Shown here piece by piece: positions 34,296-41,801 of a DNA stretch of 64,000 nt. A program made the position numbers and the translations under genes. The notes under the pieces are model-generated. The model saw only the letters and a program-made list of their open reading frames with translations, made no database searches and was not told where the DNA came from. The stretch lies in the NCBI GenBank assembly GCA_018380195.1, contig JAGZUC010000006.1, positions 67,111 through 131,110 of the forward strand, in the 5' to 3' direction. The stretch comes from Collinsella sp. Its GTDB lineage: Bacteria; Actinomycetota; Coriobacteriia; Coriobacteriales; Coriobacteriaceae. How positions within the stretch are numbered: position 1 is the first letter of the stretch; the number at the start of each line of letters is the position of its first letter.

Positions 34296-35636
34296 CTAAC
34301 TCCATTCAGCGATGTCGATCATTCTACGGAGGCGCCATGTAAGCGCCTCTTTTAGATATGGCAGCCTTGCCGTGAGCGCGTCGTTTCTGGACAGAATCTC
34401 GATTGCCTCGTCAACGAAGCCTTCGAGTTTGTCGCCGTCAAACCAGCCCATGTCCTCGACGAGCAACATTTGTTTGGCGGGGCTTGAATGAAATTGTGCG
34501 CTGGTAAAACTGTGCTCTCCCGCCCTAAGCTCTTCTAGTGATATGTTGCACCAGAGTGATGAGCCCGAATCGAAGATGGGGGCTGGTCTGCAGGCTAGCG
34601 TGTTTACGTTTCGCACAAGGCCAAAGTTACGCCAATGGCGGTCATAGTTGGCGATGATGTCGTCGCACACGATCATGCGGTCAAGGGCGTCTTTTATATC
34701 TGTCGCTCCAAGCTCTTCGCAGTTTGCTACATACCGTTCGTAATCGGTTAGTCGCTCGTCTGCATTTGCATGCTGGTTTACATAGAACGCAGGGACATAT
34801 TCTTCTTCGTCAGTTAAGAAGACATTGCATGTGCTCAAGGCGGAAGTACCCGCGCCTTCGAGCGAGTAAGGCACATAATCGCAGGCGTTTAGGATGCGAC
34901 GGTGGAGTGCGGTCGCCACCATCTCGTTATAGGGTTCCTGGTTTAGATGCGCACCTGCCTTGTGGAGGATTCGACGGTCACCCTCGCATGTCCAGTACTT
35001 TTGAAGATTGCCGTCCGAGGTGTTGTCGGGCTTGGCAGCAGCTGCCTTGCCCTCTGGGGCGAAGGGTGCAATGGTTAGCGAGACGTCATCAAAAGCATTA
35101 TTGAAGAAATTGATATCTTTCCACGCGAGACCGGAGTCTTGGGGCCTAATCCAATACTGGTCGGATAAGGAGAGGCCAAGATTTCGCTGTACGAGTTCAT
35201 CGGGAACATCAACTGCGGCTTCTGCAAGCAGGGAGGCTAGCCCAATGCGTGCGAGCGGGATACCGCGGCCACGCCACCAAGTGCGGAAAGAGTCGAGCGA
35301 TATGGGGCTATTAGGGCCAAATACTCCAATAGGGGCGTGGGCGTAATCGATGTCGGCGCCGATATGGGTAAAGTCTTTTCGCGATGTGCTGTAGACCAGC
35401 TGAGCGACTTCGTGCGTGCGATTCATGAGGGTGAACGCGATCTCGCTCTTACCGTGGCCGCGGCGGGGACGTCCCCCCGTTTTGGTCACGGAACGGAGTC
35501 GCGTGTCGACGCTGTCTTTGTCGATGAGCCATACACCAGAAGCCTTGCGGGCATCAAGTGCTCCGTTTTTTATGAGCTCCTGCACCCTGCGCGGAGTGAT
35601 GCCGAGCAGCTCGGCGGCTTCCTTGGTAGTAAGCAT
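34296..35636 (-). CDS. Helix-turn-helix / HipA-like kinase fusion protein
   Basis: 446 residues. The N-terminus is an excisionase/MerR-like HTH, LTTKEAAELLGITPRRVQEL (2-21), followed by a wing ending in SVDTRLRSV. The C-terminal half has a HipA/CtkA-like kinase signature: DGNLQKYW, GDRRILHKAG (Lys, about 220), EPYNEM (Glu), the catalytic loop IANYDRHWRNFG (about 326-337) and metal site PIFDSGSSL (about 351-359). ATG 35636 has GAAGGG upstream; ATG 35678 lies in the operator and was rejected. The gene is visibly less GC-rich than its neighbours and splits yacP from the tRNA-tuf-secE block. It may be a one-protein toxin with its own repressor domain, but this is inference. Confidence 0.8.
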   Translation of the reverse strand: MLTTKEAAELLGITPRRVQELIKNGALDARKASGVWLIDKDSVDTRLRSVTKTGGRPRRGHGKSEIAFTLMNRTHEVAQLVYSTSRKDFTHIGADIDYAHAPIGVFGPNSPISLDSFRTWWRGRGIPLARIGLASLLAEAAVDVPDELVQRNLGLSLSDQYWIRPQDSGLAWKDINFFNNAFDDVSLTIAPFAPEGKAAAAKPDNTSDGNLQKYWTCEGDRRILHKAGAHLNQEPYNEMVATALHRRILNACDYVPYSLEGAGTSALSTCNVFLTDEEEYVPAFYVNQHANADERLTDYERYVANCEELGATDIKDALDRMIVCDDIIANYDRHWRNFGLVRNVNTLACRPAPIFDSGSSLWCNISLEELRAGEHSFTSAQFHSSPAKQMLLVEDMGWFDGDKLEGFVDEAIEILSRNDALTARLPYLKEALTWRLRRMIDIAEWS

Positions 35637-35648
35637 CACGAAACCCTT

Positions 35649-35717
35649 CGTCAAAACGAATAGTTTTATATATAGCAATTGTAATTAAAACTATTCGTTC
35701 TGACGAATGGTTTTGAG
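35649..35717 (-). promoter_or_regulatory. Promoter/operator of the HTH-kinase gene
   Basis: Inverted repeat of 20-bp arms at 35649-35668 and 35686-35705 (one mismatch), 17-base spacer. A third half-site CGAATGGTTTTGA follows at 35704-35716. The minus-strand -10 candidate TATATA (35673-35668) lies between the arms. This is a likely autoregulatory site for the protein's own HTH. Confidence 0.7.
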
Positions 35718-35860
35718 ATTGAGGGCGAACCGACAGAAATGAACGGGCCTGGTACCTGTTGTTGCTGGATTTTGCATATTTGTATAACGCCGTGTGGCCT
35801 GTTGCGCCCCGTCCGTAATTCCTTTATTCTTAACAGGCTTCGCGCGAAAGCGCCAAGTGT

Positions 35861-35935
35861 GCCAGTGTGGCGCAACGGTAGCGCAACTGATTTGTAATCA
35901 GTGGGTTGCAGGTTCGATTCCTGTCACTGGCTCCA
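35861..35935 (+). tRNA. tRNA-Thr (TGT)
   Basis: Acceptor GCCAGTG with CACTGGC, anticodon loop TTTGTAA giving TGT, T-arm GGTTCGATTCC, CCA encoded. Confidence 0.95.
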
Positions 35936-35945
35936 TGAGAGTTTT

Positions 35946-35984
35946 GGGCCCTGTTCCCTTGTGGGACAGGGCCCGTTTCTTTTT
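35946..35984 (+). terminator. Terminator after tRNA-Thr (TGT)
   Basis: GGGCCCTGTTCCC and GGGACAGGGCCC with a short loop, then TTTCTTTTT. Confidence 0.9.
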
Positions 35985-36029
35985 ATGTCGATAAGCCAGC
36001 GGGTTTGGCGCCAACCAAGCTTCAGGTTT

Positions 36030-36246
36030 GTCTCAATCTGTAACACGGGTGGGCTGAAAACCCTCCTTATAGTTACAGATCGAGACAATGCCAAAGGACG
36101 GCCGATAACGTCTCGATCTGTAACACGAAGAGGCTGAAAACCGTTCTAGCTGTTACAGAGTGAGACGTGAGCCGGGGTCGCCGCGTAGTATCTCGATCTG
36201 TAACAGATAGGAGAGGAATGACCCTCTTACTGTTACAGATTGAGAT
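36030..36246. repeat. Array of three 57-bp hairpins, period 80 bp
   Basis: Three palindromes at 36030-36086, 36110-36166 and 36190-36246. Each has 14-15-bp arms of the type GTCTCGATCTGTAAC and GTTACAGATCGAGAC around a 27-base loop, and the starts are exactly 80 bp apart. The first two loops share GGCTGAAAACC. No gene lies in the array. Confidence 0.9.
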
Positions 36247-36489
36247 GAAAACGGTGAGGCCCCTGGTCTACTTGATCGCACCGGGGAAGCTCCGATCTCG
36301 ACCTATATATAGGTGCAAATAGGCTGTTATCGAAGCTCGATCCTGAAGGTGTACTCTACTACACCAAAGTGTTACCTTGGGAAACGTCACCTCTGTATCC
36401 AAAACCACCGTCCTTCACATCCAAACTCAACAAAACCGCAGGTCACGGCTATATAGATACGCCCGGCACCGTGTATCTAGAGGTTTTCG
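36247..36489. other. Non-coding stretch before the tRNA-tuf promoter
   Basis: About 240 bases without a convincing gene. The only element seen is a perfect 14-bp palindrome ACCTATATATAGGT at 36301-36314. Base composition is lower in GC than in the genes around it. Confidence 0.5.
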
Positions 36490-36519
36490 TTGACAGCCCC
36501 CAAGGTTGCATCGTATTAT
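36490..36519 (+). promoter_or_regulatory. Promoter of the tRNA-Tyr/Thr/Met-tuf unit
   Basis: Consensus TTGACA (36490-36495), 18-base spacer, TATTAT (36514-36519). It is one of the best sigma-70-type promoters in the window, and ahead of stable RNA and EF-Tu genes this makes sense. Confidence 0.8.
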
Positions 36520-36581
36520 CTTCTTCGTTCGCGGGGGCGGCGGTCCAAAAGACCAAAGAACCTGCGGATACTTGAACGATT

Positions 36582-36663
36582 GGGAGTTTGCCCGAGTGGT
36601 TAATGGGGACGGGCTGTAAACCCGTTGGCTCTGCCTACATAGGTTCGAATCCTATAGCTCCCA
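36582..36663 (+). tRNA. tRNA-Tyr (GTA)
   Basis: Type II tRNA with a long variable arm. Acceptor GGGAGTT with AGCTCCC, anticodon loop CTGTAAA giving GTA. CCA is not encoded (CCCG follows). Confidence 0.93.
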
Positions 36664-36673
36664 CCCGTCAAGT

Positions 36674-36749
36674 GCCTGTATAGCTCAGTCGGTAGAGCAC
36701 TTCGTTGGTAACGAAGAGGTCACCAGTTCAAGTCTGGTTGCAGGCTCCA
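36674..36749 (+). tRNA. tRNA-Thr (GGT)
   Basis: Acceptor GCCTGTA with TGCAGGC, anticodon loop TTGGTAA giving GGT, T-arm GTTCAAGTC, CCA encoded. Confidence 0.95.
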
Positions 36750-36752
36750 TCC

Positions 36753-36829
36753 GGCGGTGTAGCTCAGTTGGTTAGAGCACACGGTTCATACCCGTGGCGT
36801 CACTGGTTCGAATCCAGTCACCGCTACCA
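36753..36829 (+). tRNA. tRNA-Met (CAT)
   Basis: Acceptor GGCGGTG with CACCGCT, anticodon loop TTCATAC giving CAT, CCA encoded. The first pair is G-U and the stem is otherwise complete, so elongator Met is more likely than initiator. Confidence 0.92.
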
Positions 36830-36840
36830 TAGGTAACACG

Positions 36841-36872
36841 GTGGCTTCTCAATAGTATGTTGAGAGGCCACT
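36841..36872 (+). other. Hairpin between tRNA-Met and tuf
   Basis: GTGGCTTCTCAA and TTGAGAGGCCAC form a 12-bp stem with one G-T/mismatch and a 7-base loop. There is no T-run, so it is more likely an RNA processing signal that separates tRNA-Met from the tuf mRNA than a terminator. Confidence 0.45.
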
Positions 36873-36925
36873 ATGGTATAAAGGCAAAGTCCCGTCCGGG
36901 GACGACCTGTTAAGAGGAGGGCTTT

Positions 36926-38116
36926 ATGGCCAAAGAGAAGTTTGAGCGCACTAAGCCGCATGTTAACATCGGCACCATTGGTCACGTCGACCACGGCAAG
37001 ACCACGCTGACCGCTGCCATCACCAAGGTTCTCTCCGAGACCGAGGGCTGCAAGGCTGACTTCACTGCGTTCGAGAACATCGACAAGGCTCCCGAGGAGC
37101 GCGAGCGCGGCATTACGATCTCCGTCTCCCACGTCGAGTACGAGACCGCTTCCCGTCACTACGCTCACGTTGACTGCCCGGGCCACGCTGACTACGTCAA
37201 GAACATGATCTCCGGCGCTGCTCAGATGGACGGCGCTATCCTGGTCATCGCCGCTACCGACGGCCCCATGGCTCAGACCCGCGAGCACATCCTGCTCGCC
37301 CGTCAGGTCGGCGTTCCCTACATCGTCGTCTTCCTGAACAAGTGCGACATGGTCGACGATGACGAGCTCATCGACCTCGTCGAGATGGAGACCCGTGAGC
37401 TCCTCTCCGAGTACGATTTCCCCGGCGACGACATCCCCGTCATCCGTGGTTCCGCTCTGGGCGCTCTCGAGGGCGACGCCAAGTGGATGGACGCTATCCG
37501 CGAGCTCATGAATGCCGTCGACGAGTACATCCCGACGCCTGCTCGTAACAACGACCTCCCGTTCCTGATGGCCGTTGAGGACGTTATGACCATCTCCGGC
37601 CGTGGCACCGTTGCTACCGGCCGTGTCGAGCGCGGTGAGCTCAAGCTCAACGAGCCCGTCGAGATCGTCGGCATCAAGGATACCCAGAACACCGTCGTTA
37701 CCGGTATCGAGATGTTCCGTAAGTCCATGGACTTCTGCGAGGCTGGCGACAACGTCGGTCTGCTGCTCCGCGGCATCAAGCGTGAGGATATCGAGCGCGG
37801 CCAGGTTCTCTGCAAGCCCGGTTCGGTTACCCCGCACACCAAGTTCACCGGCGAGATCTACGTTCTGACCAAGGAGGAGGGCGGCCGTCACACCCCGTTC
37901 TTCGATGGTTATCGTCCTCAGTTCTACTTCCGTACCACCGACGTTACCGGTACGGTCAAGCTCCCCGAGGGCACCGAGATGGCTATGCCTGGTGACCACA
38001 TCACCATCGAGGGCGACCTCATCCACCCGATCGCCATGGAGGAGGGCCTGCGCTTCGCTATCCGCGAGGGTGGCCACACCGTCGGTTCGGGCATCGTCTC
38101 CACGATCATTGAGTAA
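36926..38116 (+). CDS. tuf: Elongation factor Tu
   Basis: GTPase that brings aminoacyl-tRNA to the ribosome. 396 residues with [10 protein letters not shown] (P-loop, about 19-28), [13 protein letters not shown] (switch I), [12 protein letters not shown] (switch II), [10 protein letters not shown] and the two beta-barrel domains. The start [20 protein letters not shown] is canonical and has GAGGAGGG upstream. Codon use is strongly biased to C/T-ending codons as in very highly expressed genes. It is coupled to three tRNA genes rather than to the str operon (rpsL-rpsG-fusA), which is not in the window. Confidence 0.98.
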   Translation: MAKEKFERTKPHVNIGTIGHVDHGKTTLTAAITKVLSETEGCKADFTAFENIDKAPEERERGITISVSHVEYETASRHYAHVDCPGHADYVKNMISGAAQMDGAILVIAATDGPMAQTREHILLARQVGVPYIVVFLNKCDMVDDDELIDLVEMETRELLSEYDFPGDDIPVIRGSALGALEGDAKWMDAIRELMNAVDEYIPTPARNNDLPFLMAVEDVMTISGRGTVATGRVERGELKLNEPVEIVGIKDTQNTVVTGIEMFRKSMDFCEAGDNVGLLLRGIKREDIERGQVLCKPGSVTPHTKFTGEIYVLTKEEGGRHTPFFDGYRPQFYFRTTDVTGTVKLPEGTEMAMPGDHITIEGDLIHPIAMEEGLRFAIREGGHTVGSGIVSTIIE

Positions 38117-38144
38117 ATTAGCTCTTTGATATAGCTGACTTAGA

Positions 38145-38178
38145 GAACCCGGCACTTATATGGGTGCCGGGTTCTTTT
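38145..38178 (+). terminator. Terminator after tuf
   Basis: GAACCCGGCAC and GTGCCGGGTTC, perfect 11-bp stem, then TTTT. Confidence 0.92.
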
Positions 38179-38320
38179 CTGCAATGGATATTGAGCCGTT
38201 GCTGGTGTCGAGAGGATCGATATTGGTCCTGGATGCACCGTCGATTAGCTCTCGATGGCTTCATTGATGTGTTCCAAATATGAATGGATCCACCGAGAAC
38301 CAATTGACTCGAGGTTTTCA

Positions 38321-38350
38321 TTGACAGCAGTTACGTGGAGCTGATAAAGT
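38321..38350 (+). promoter_or_regulatory. Promoter of rpmG-tRNA-Trp-secE-nusG
   Basis: TTGACA (38321-38326), 18-base spacer, TAAAGT (38345-38350); GATAAA at 16 bases is the alternative -10. It lies about 46 bases before rpmG. Confidence 0.65.
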
Positions 38351-38395
38351 AACAACTCGTGCCCGTACGGGGCGGAAATGAAAGGTTCAGGATAC

Positions 38396-38545
38396 ATGCG
38401 TACTCTAGTTACTCTTGCGTGCACTGAGTGCAAGCGCCGCAACTATACGACCACCAAGAACAAGTCAACCATGCCTGATCGTATGGAGATCAAGAAGTAT
38501 TGCCCCTGGTGCCGTCATTACACGCTGCACAAAGAGACTCGCTAG
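38396..38545 (+). CDS. rpmG: Ribosomal protein L33
   Basis: 49-residue large-subunit protein: [21 protein letters not shown]..., with the zinc-ribbon cysteines in CTEC and CPWC, i.e. the zinc-binding L33 form. The gene is too short for usual length cut-offs but its place before tRNA-Trp, secE and nusG is the standard one. ATG 38396 follows a weak AGGA-type ribosome site. Confidence 0.93.
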   Translation: MRTLVTLACTECKRRNYTTTKNKSTMPDRMEIKKYCPWCRHYTLHKETR

Positions 38546-38558
38546 TCTCTAGTCACAT

Positions 38559-38634
38559 ACGCCAGTAGTTCAATTGGTAGAGCATCGGTCTCCAAAACCG
38601 AGTGTTGAGGGTTCGAGTCCTTCCTGGCGTGCCA
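38559..38634 (+). tRNA. tRNA-Trp (CCA)
   Basis: Acceptor ACGCCAG with CTGGCGT, anticodon loop CTCCAAA giving CCA, T-arm GGTTCGAGTCC, terminal CCA encoded. It lies between rpmG and secE, its usual place in many Gram-positives. Confidence 0.95.
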
Positions 38635-38643
38635 GTCATTATT

Positions 38644-38674
38644 CCGTAAGCTCCCACTTGGGGGCTTACGGTTT
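38644..38674 (+). terminator. Hairpin after tRNA-Trp
   Basis: CCGTAAGCTCCC and GGGGGCTTACGG with TTTA. The stem is strong with a short T-run; it may be partly leaky, as secE needs transcription from upstream. Confidence 0.6.
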
Positions 38675-38710
38675 ACTCATGTATAAGCGCATTGCGCGGA
38701 GGTAACCCAA

Positions 38711-39049
38711 ATGGCCAACAAGAAGAACAAGAAGAAGGCTCAGCAGCCGGCACCTGCCAACAAAGCTGCCGCCAACTCCAAGGTTGAGGCCAAGAAGGCC
38801 GTTGCCAAGAAGAACGAGAAGGCTGCGAAGTCCAAGAAGAACGAGAAGCCTGGTTTCTTCGCCCGCACCAAGAAGTATTTCGCTTCGGTCAAGTCCGAGA
38901 TGAAGCGTGTCACGTGGCCCGATAAGAAGGAGCTCGTGAACTACTCGGTTGTCGTTTGCGCTTCTCTGATCGTCGTCGGCGTCGTCATCGCTCTGCTCGA
39001 TGCTGGCTTTGGCGAGGCTCTTGCTCTGTTCTCTGGATTGAGGGGCTAA
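38711..39049 (+). CDS. secE: Protein translocase subunit SecE
   Basis: Clamp subunit of the SecYEG channel. 112 residues. The first 45 are very Lys/Ala-rich (MANKKNKKKAQQPAPANKAA), then the conserved amphipathic helix SVKSEMKRVTWPDKKELVNYS and one membrane helix VVVCASLIVVGVVIALLDAG. The long basic N-tail is an extra compared with the minimal 60-residue SecE. It lies 3 bases before nusG. Confidence 0.94.
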   Translation: MANKKNKKKAQQPAPANKAAANSKVEAKKAVAKKNEKAAKSKKNEKPGFFARTKKYFASVKSEMKRVTWPDKKELVNYSVVVCASLIVVGVVIALLDAGFGEALALFSGLRG

Positions 39050-39052
39050 ACC

Positions 39053-39589
39053 ATGTCTAAGCGTTGGTACGTCGTTCACACTTACTCTGGATACGAGAAC
39101 CGCGTTAAGTCCGATCTCGAGCATCGCATCGAGACTATGGGCATGCAGGACCGTATCTTTGATATCGAGATTCCTATGGAGCGCGTCACCGAGATTAAAG
39201 AGGGTGGCAAGCGTGAGACCAAGGATTCCAAGATCTTCCCGGGTTATGTCCTGGTCCGCATGGAGATGGATGACGATGCTTGGACGTGTGTTCGTAACAC
39301 GCCTGGCGTCACCGGTTTCCTAGGCGGCAACGGCAAGCCCGCTCCGCTTTCCCGCGACGAGTACAACAAGATGACTCGTCGTCCCGGTAAGGGCGATTCG
39401 CCCAAGCGCACCTCGGTTGATATTGAGGTCGGCACGTCCGTCCGCGTCACCGATGGCCCGCTTACCGACTTTGATGGCAAGGTCTCCGAGGTTAACACCG
39501 AGGCTGGCAAGCTCAAGGTCACGCTGATGATCTTTGGCCGCGAGACGCCGGTCGAGCTCGACTTTAACCAGGTCGCTGTCATCGCTTAA
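39053..39589 (+). CDS. nusG: Transcription termination/antitermination factor NusG
   Basis: Binds RNA polymerase and links transcription to Rho or the ribosome. The NGN domain is at about 1-115 with [15 protein letters not shown] and [17 protein letters not shown]; the C-terminal KOW domain is at about 123-178 with [21 protein letters not shown]. 178 residues, normal for the family. It is cotranscribed with secE. rplK follows after 120 bases with its own ribosome site. Confidence 0.96.
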   Translation: MSKRWYVVHTYSGYENRVKSDLEHRIETMGMQDRIFDIEIPMERVTEIKEGGKRETKDSKIFPGYVLVRMEMDDDAWTCVRNTPGVTGFLGGNGKPAPLSRDEYNKMTRRPGKGDSPKRTSVDIEVGTSVRVTDGPLTDFDGKVSEVNTEAGKLKVTLMIFGRETPVELDFNQVAVIA

Positions 39590-39709
39590 GTTTTCGTCCG
39601 TTCGCGCGAGCGTGCTTCTTCTGTGACTGCTCATCTCAGGAGTGCTTCTAACACGTGCGTGCTTACGATATAGCAAGTACTTCACACTCGTGATTCGAAA
39701 GGAATGACC

Positions 39710-40138
39710 ATGGCTGAGAAGAAGGTTGCCAACGTCATTAAGCTCCAGATTCCTGCTGGTGCAGCTAACCCCGCTCCTCCCGTCGGCCCCGCCCTGGGCG
39801 CTGCTGGCGTGAACATCATGCAGTTCTGCCAGGCCTTTAACGCCGAGACGCAGGACAAGAAGGGCGACATCATCCCCGTTGAGATCTCTGTCTACGAGGA
39901 TAAGTCCTTCTCCTTCATCACCAAGACCCCGCCGGCGGCTCACCTCATCAAGAAGGAGCTGAACCTCAAGTCTGGTTCCGCTAAGCCCCAGGCCGACAAG
40001 GTTGGTCAGCTCTCCCAGGAGCAGCTCACCAAGATCGCCGAGATCAAGATGCCGGACCTCAATGCCAACGACATTGACGCCGCCAAGAAGATCATCGCCG
40101 GTACCGCCCGTTCCATGGGCGTCACCATCGCTGAGTAG
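39710..40138 (+). CDS. rplK: Ribosomal protein L11
   Basis: 142 residues forming the base of the L7/L12 stalk. It has [33 protein letters not shown] and the C-terminal rRNA-binding [13 protein letters not shown] 39710 (AAGGA 6 bases upstream) is preferred to the ATG at 39704, which touches the ribosome site. Confidence 0.96.
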   Translation: MAEKKVANVIKLQIPAGAANPAPPVGPALGAAGVNIMQFCQAFNAETQDKKGDIIPVEISVYEDKSFSFITKTPPAAHLIKKELNLKSGSAKPQADKVGQLSQEQLTKIAEIKMPDLNANDIDAAKKIIAGTARSMGVTIAE

Positions 40139-40255
40139 CGATTTCTTATGGTAACGACGGGTGCTCCGACCGGGGCGCCCGTTAAATGTGTGCAATAGGG
40201 CACACGATACGATGTGGGAGGGCTCACGCCCGTTTAACCACAGGAGGTAATGCAC

Positions 40256-40963
40256 ATGGCTAAGCATGGTAAGAGCTATAACGCCGCTGCTGAGAAGATC
40301 GACCGCGCCACGCTCTACACCCCCCTTCAGGCTGCCAAGCTCATCAAGGAGCTCGACACCGCCAAGTTCGACGAGACCGTCGAGGCCCACTTCCGTCTGG
40401 GCATCGATACTCGTAAGGCTGACCAGAACATCCGTGGTTCCATCTCCCTGCCCCACGGCACCGGCAAGACCGTTCGTGTTGCCGTCTTCGCCGAGGGCGA
40501 GAAGGCCCGCGAGGCCGAGGCTGCCGGCGCCGACATCATCGGTTCCGACGAGCTCGTCGCCCAGATCCAGAAGGGCGAGATCAACTTCGACGCCGCTATC
40601 GCTACGCCGAACATGATGGCCAAGGTTGGCCGCATCGGTAAGATCCTTGGTCCCCGTGGCCTTATGCCGAACCCTAAGCTCGGTACCGTGACCATGGACG
40701 TCGCCAAGATGGTCTCCGAGCTCAAGGCCGGCCGCGTTGAGTATCGTGCCGACCGCTACGGCATCTGCCACGTGCCCCTGGGCAAGAAGTCCTTCTCTGA
40801 GCAGCAGCTCGTCGAGAACTACGCTGCCCTGTACACCGAGATCCTGCGCGTCAAGCCCTCTTCTGCTAAGGGCAAGTACGTCAAGTCCATCTCCGTGTCT
40901 TCCACCATGGGCCCTGGCGTCAAGGTCGATCCCGCTGTCCAGCGTGACTTCCTGGCTGAGTAA
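40256..40963 (+). CDS. rplA: Ribosomal protein L1
   Basis: 235 residues; L1 stalk protein and, in many bacteria, translational repressor of its own mRNA. Diagnostic stretch: [25 protein letters not shown] 40256 has AGGAGG at an 8-base distance; ATG 40250 is too close. The gap after rplK has two hairpins (ACGGGTGC with GCGCCCGT, and GTGTGC with GCACAC at about 40187-40204) but no clear L1-binding site could be assigned. rplJ and rplL, usually next, lie 21.9 kb away. Confidence 0.96.
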   Translation: MAKHGKSYNAAAEKIDRATLYTPLQAAKLIKELDTAKFDETVEAHFRLGIDTRKADQNIRGSISLPHGTGKTVRVAVFAEGEKAREAEAAGADIIGSDELVAQIQKGEINFDAAIATPNMMAKVGRIGKILGPRGLMPNPKLGTVTMDVAKMVSELKAGRVEYRADRYGICHVPLGKKSFSEQQLVENYAALYTEILRVKPSSAKGKYVKSISVSSTMGPGVKVDPAVQRDFLAE

Positions 40964-40999
40964 CTGCTAGTTACTGCCTGAGCAAAGCAAGCATTGCTA

Positions 41000-41038
41000 A
41001 AGAAACCCGGTTCCGCCTCGTGTGGGACCGGGTTTCTT
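41000..41038. terminator. Bidirectional terminator after rplA
   Basis: AAGAAACCCGGTTCC and GGGACCGGGTTTCTT, long stem flanked by A and T runs; serves rplA on plus and the metallophosphoesterase gene on minus. Confidence 0.85.
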
Positions 41039-41053
41039 GCTATCGCGTGCCAA

Positions 41054-41092
41054 AACCACCTCAAAGGGGACAGCGTCCCCTTTGAGGTGGTT
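41054..41092. repeat. CCACCTCAAAGGGGAC palindrome
   Basis: Perfect 18-bp arms AACCACCTCAAAGGGGAC and GTCCCCTTTGAGGTGGTT with a 3-base loop. Its right end overlaps the stop codon of the minus-strand gene at 41091. Related elements are at 43771 and 46747. Confidence 0.85.
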
Positions 41093-41801
41093 ACCAGGGT
41101 GTTCTGGCGGTAGAGGACTCAATGGCCTCGTGGCGCTTGAGCTCGCGGCGCATGGTTTGCGAGTTGAGCCAGGCTGCCTGCCAGCCACGGATGGGGTAGC
41201 GCGTCTGGTCGAGCTCAAACTGCGTATAGCCGCAGGCGTTGATGATCGTCGTTCCACACACATGCTGCCGCTCGCGCTGAAAATCGTAGCCGTAGCTTTG
41301 GTGCACATGCCCGTGCACCATGTAGTCGGGATTCCAGGATTCGAGTGCTGTGTTAAAGCACTCGAACCCTCGATGCGGCAGATCGTCCAGATCACCCATA
41401 CCGGCGGCGGGTGCATGGGTAAGCAGAATGTCGCACCCGCCGACCATCCTAACCTTACGCGACAGCTTACGCATGCGCTTGGACATCTCGCGTTCGGTGT
41501 ACATGTTGGCGCCGTCGCGATAACGCATGGACCCGCCAAGGCCCGCAATGCGAATCCCTCGGTACGTGTACACGCTGTCCTCTACGCAGATACATCCACC
41601 CGGTGCATGACGTGCGTAGCGGTCATCGTGATTGCCGCGGACGTAGATGAGCGGTTTGTTGATGACCGTAACCAAAAACTCAAGATAGTCCGGGTCCAGA
41701 TCGCCGGCGGACAAAATCAGGTCGACTCCCTCAAAGCGTTCCTTGCGAAAGCACTCCCAAAGGCATCGTTCTTCGGTATCGGCTATTGCAAGGATTTTCA
41801 T
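41091..41801 (-). CDS. Calcineurin-like metallophosphoesterase
   Basis: 236-residue cytosolic phosphoesterase. Metal-binding motifs in order: ILAIADTEE (D; the usual DxH is DTE here), SAGDLDPDYL (GD), YVRGNHDD (GNHD), LLTHAP and VHGHVHQSYG (GHxH). The first motif lacks its histidine, so metal occupancy may differ from YfcE-type enzymes. Substrate is unknown. It overlaps the BMP-like gene by ATGA, so the pair is cotranscribed and probably works together. Confidence 0.82.
   Translation of the reverse strand: MKILAIADTEERCLWECFRKERFEGVDLILSAGDLDPDYLEFLVTVINKPLIYVRGNHDDRYARHAPGGCICVEDSVYTYRGIRIAGLGGSMRYRDGANMYTEREMSKRMRKLSRKVRMVGGCDILLTHAPAAGMGDLDDLPHRGFECFNTALESWNPDYMVHGHVHQSYGYDFQRERQHVCGTTIINACGYTQFELDQTRYPIRGWQAAWLNSQTMRRELKRHEAIESSTARTPW

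Noticed and set aside
36030..36246. CRISPR array
   Set aside because: Spacing is regular, but the 15-mers alternate in orientation, loops are partly alike, and no cas genes are near.
36369..36575. 68-codon frame before tRNA-Tyr
   Set aside because: No ribosome site, overlaps the tRNA promoter, and resembles no known protein.
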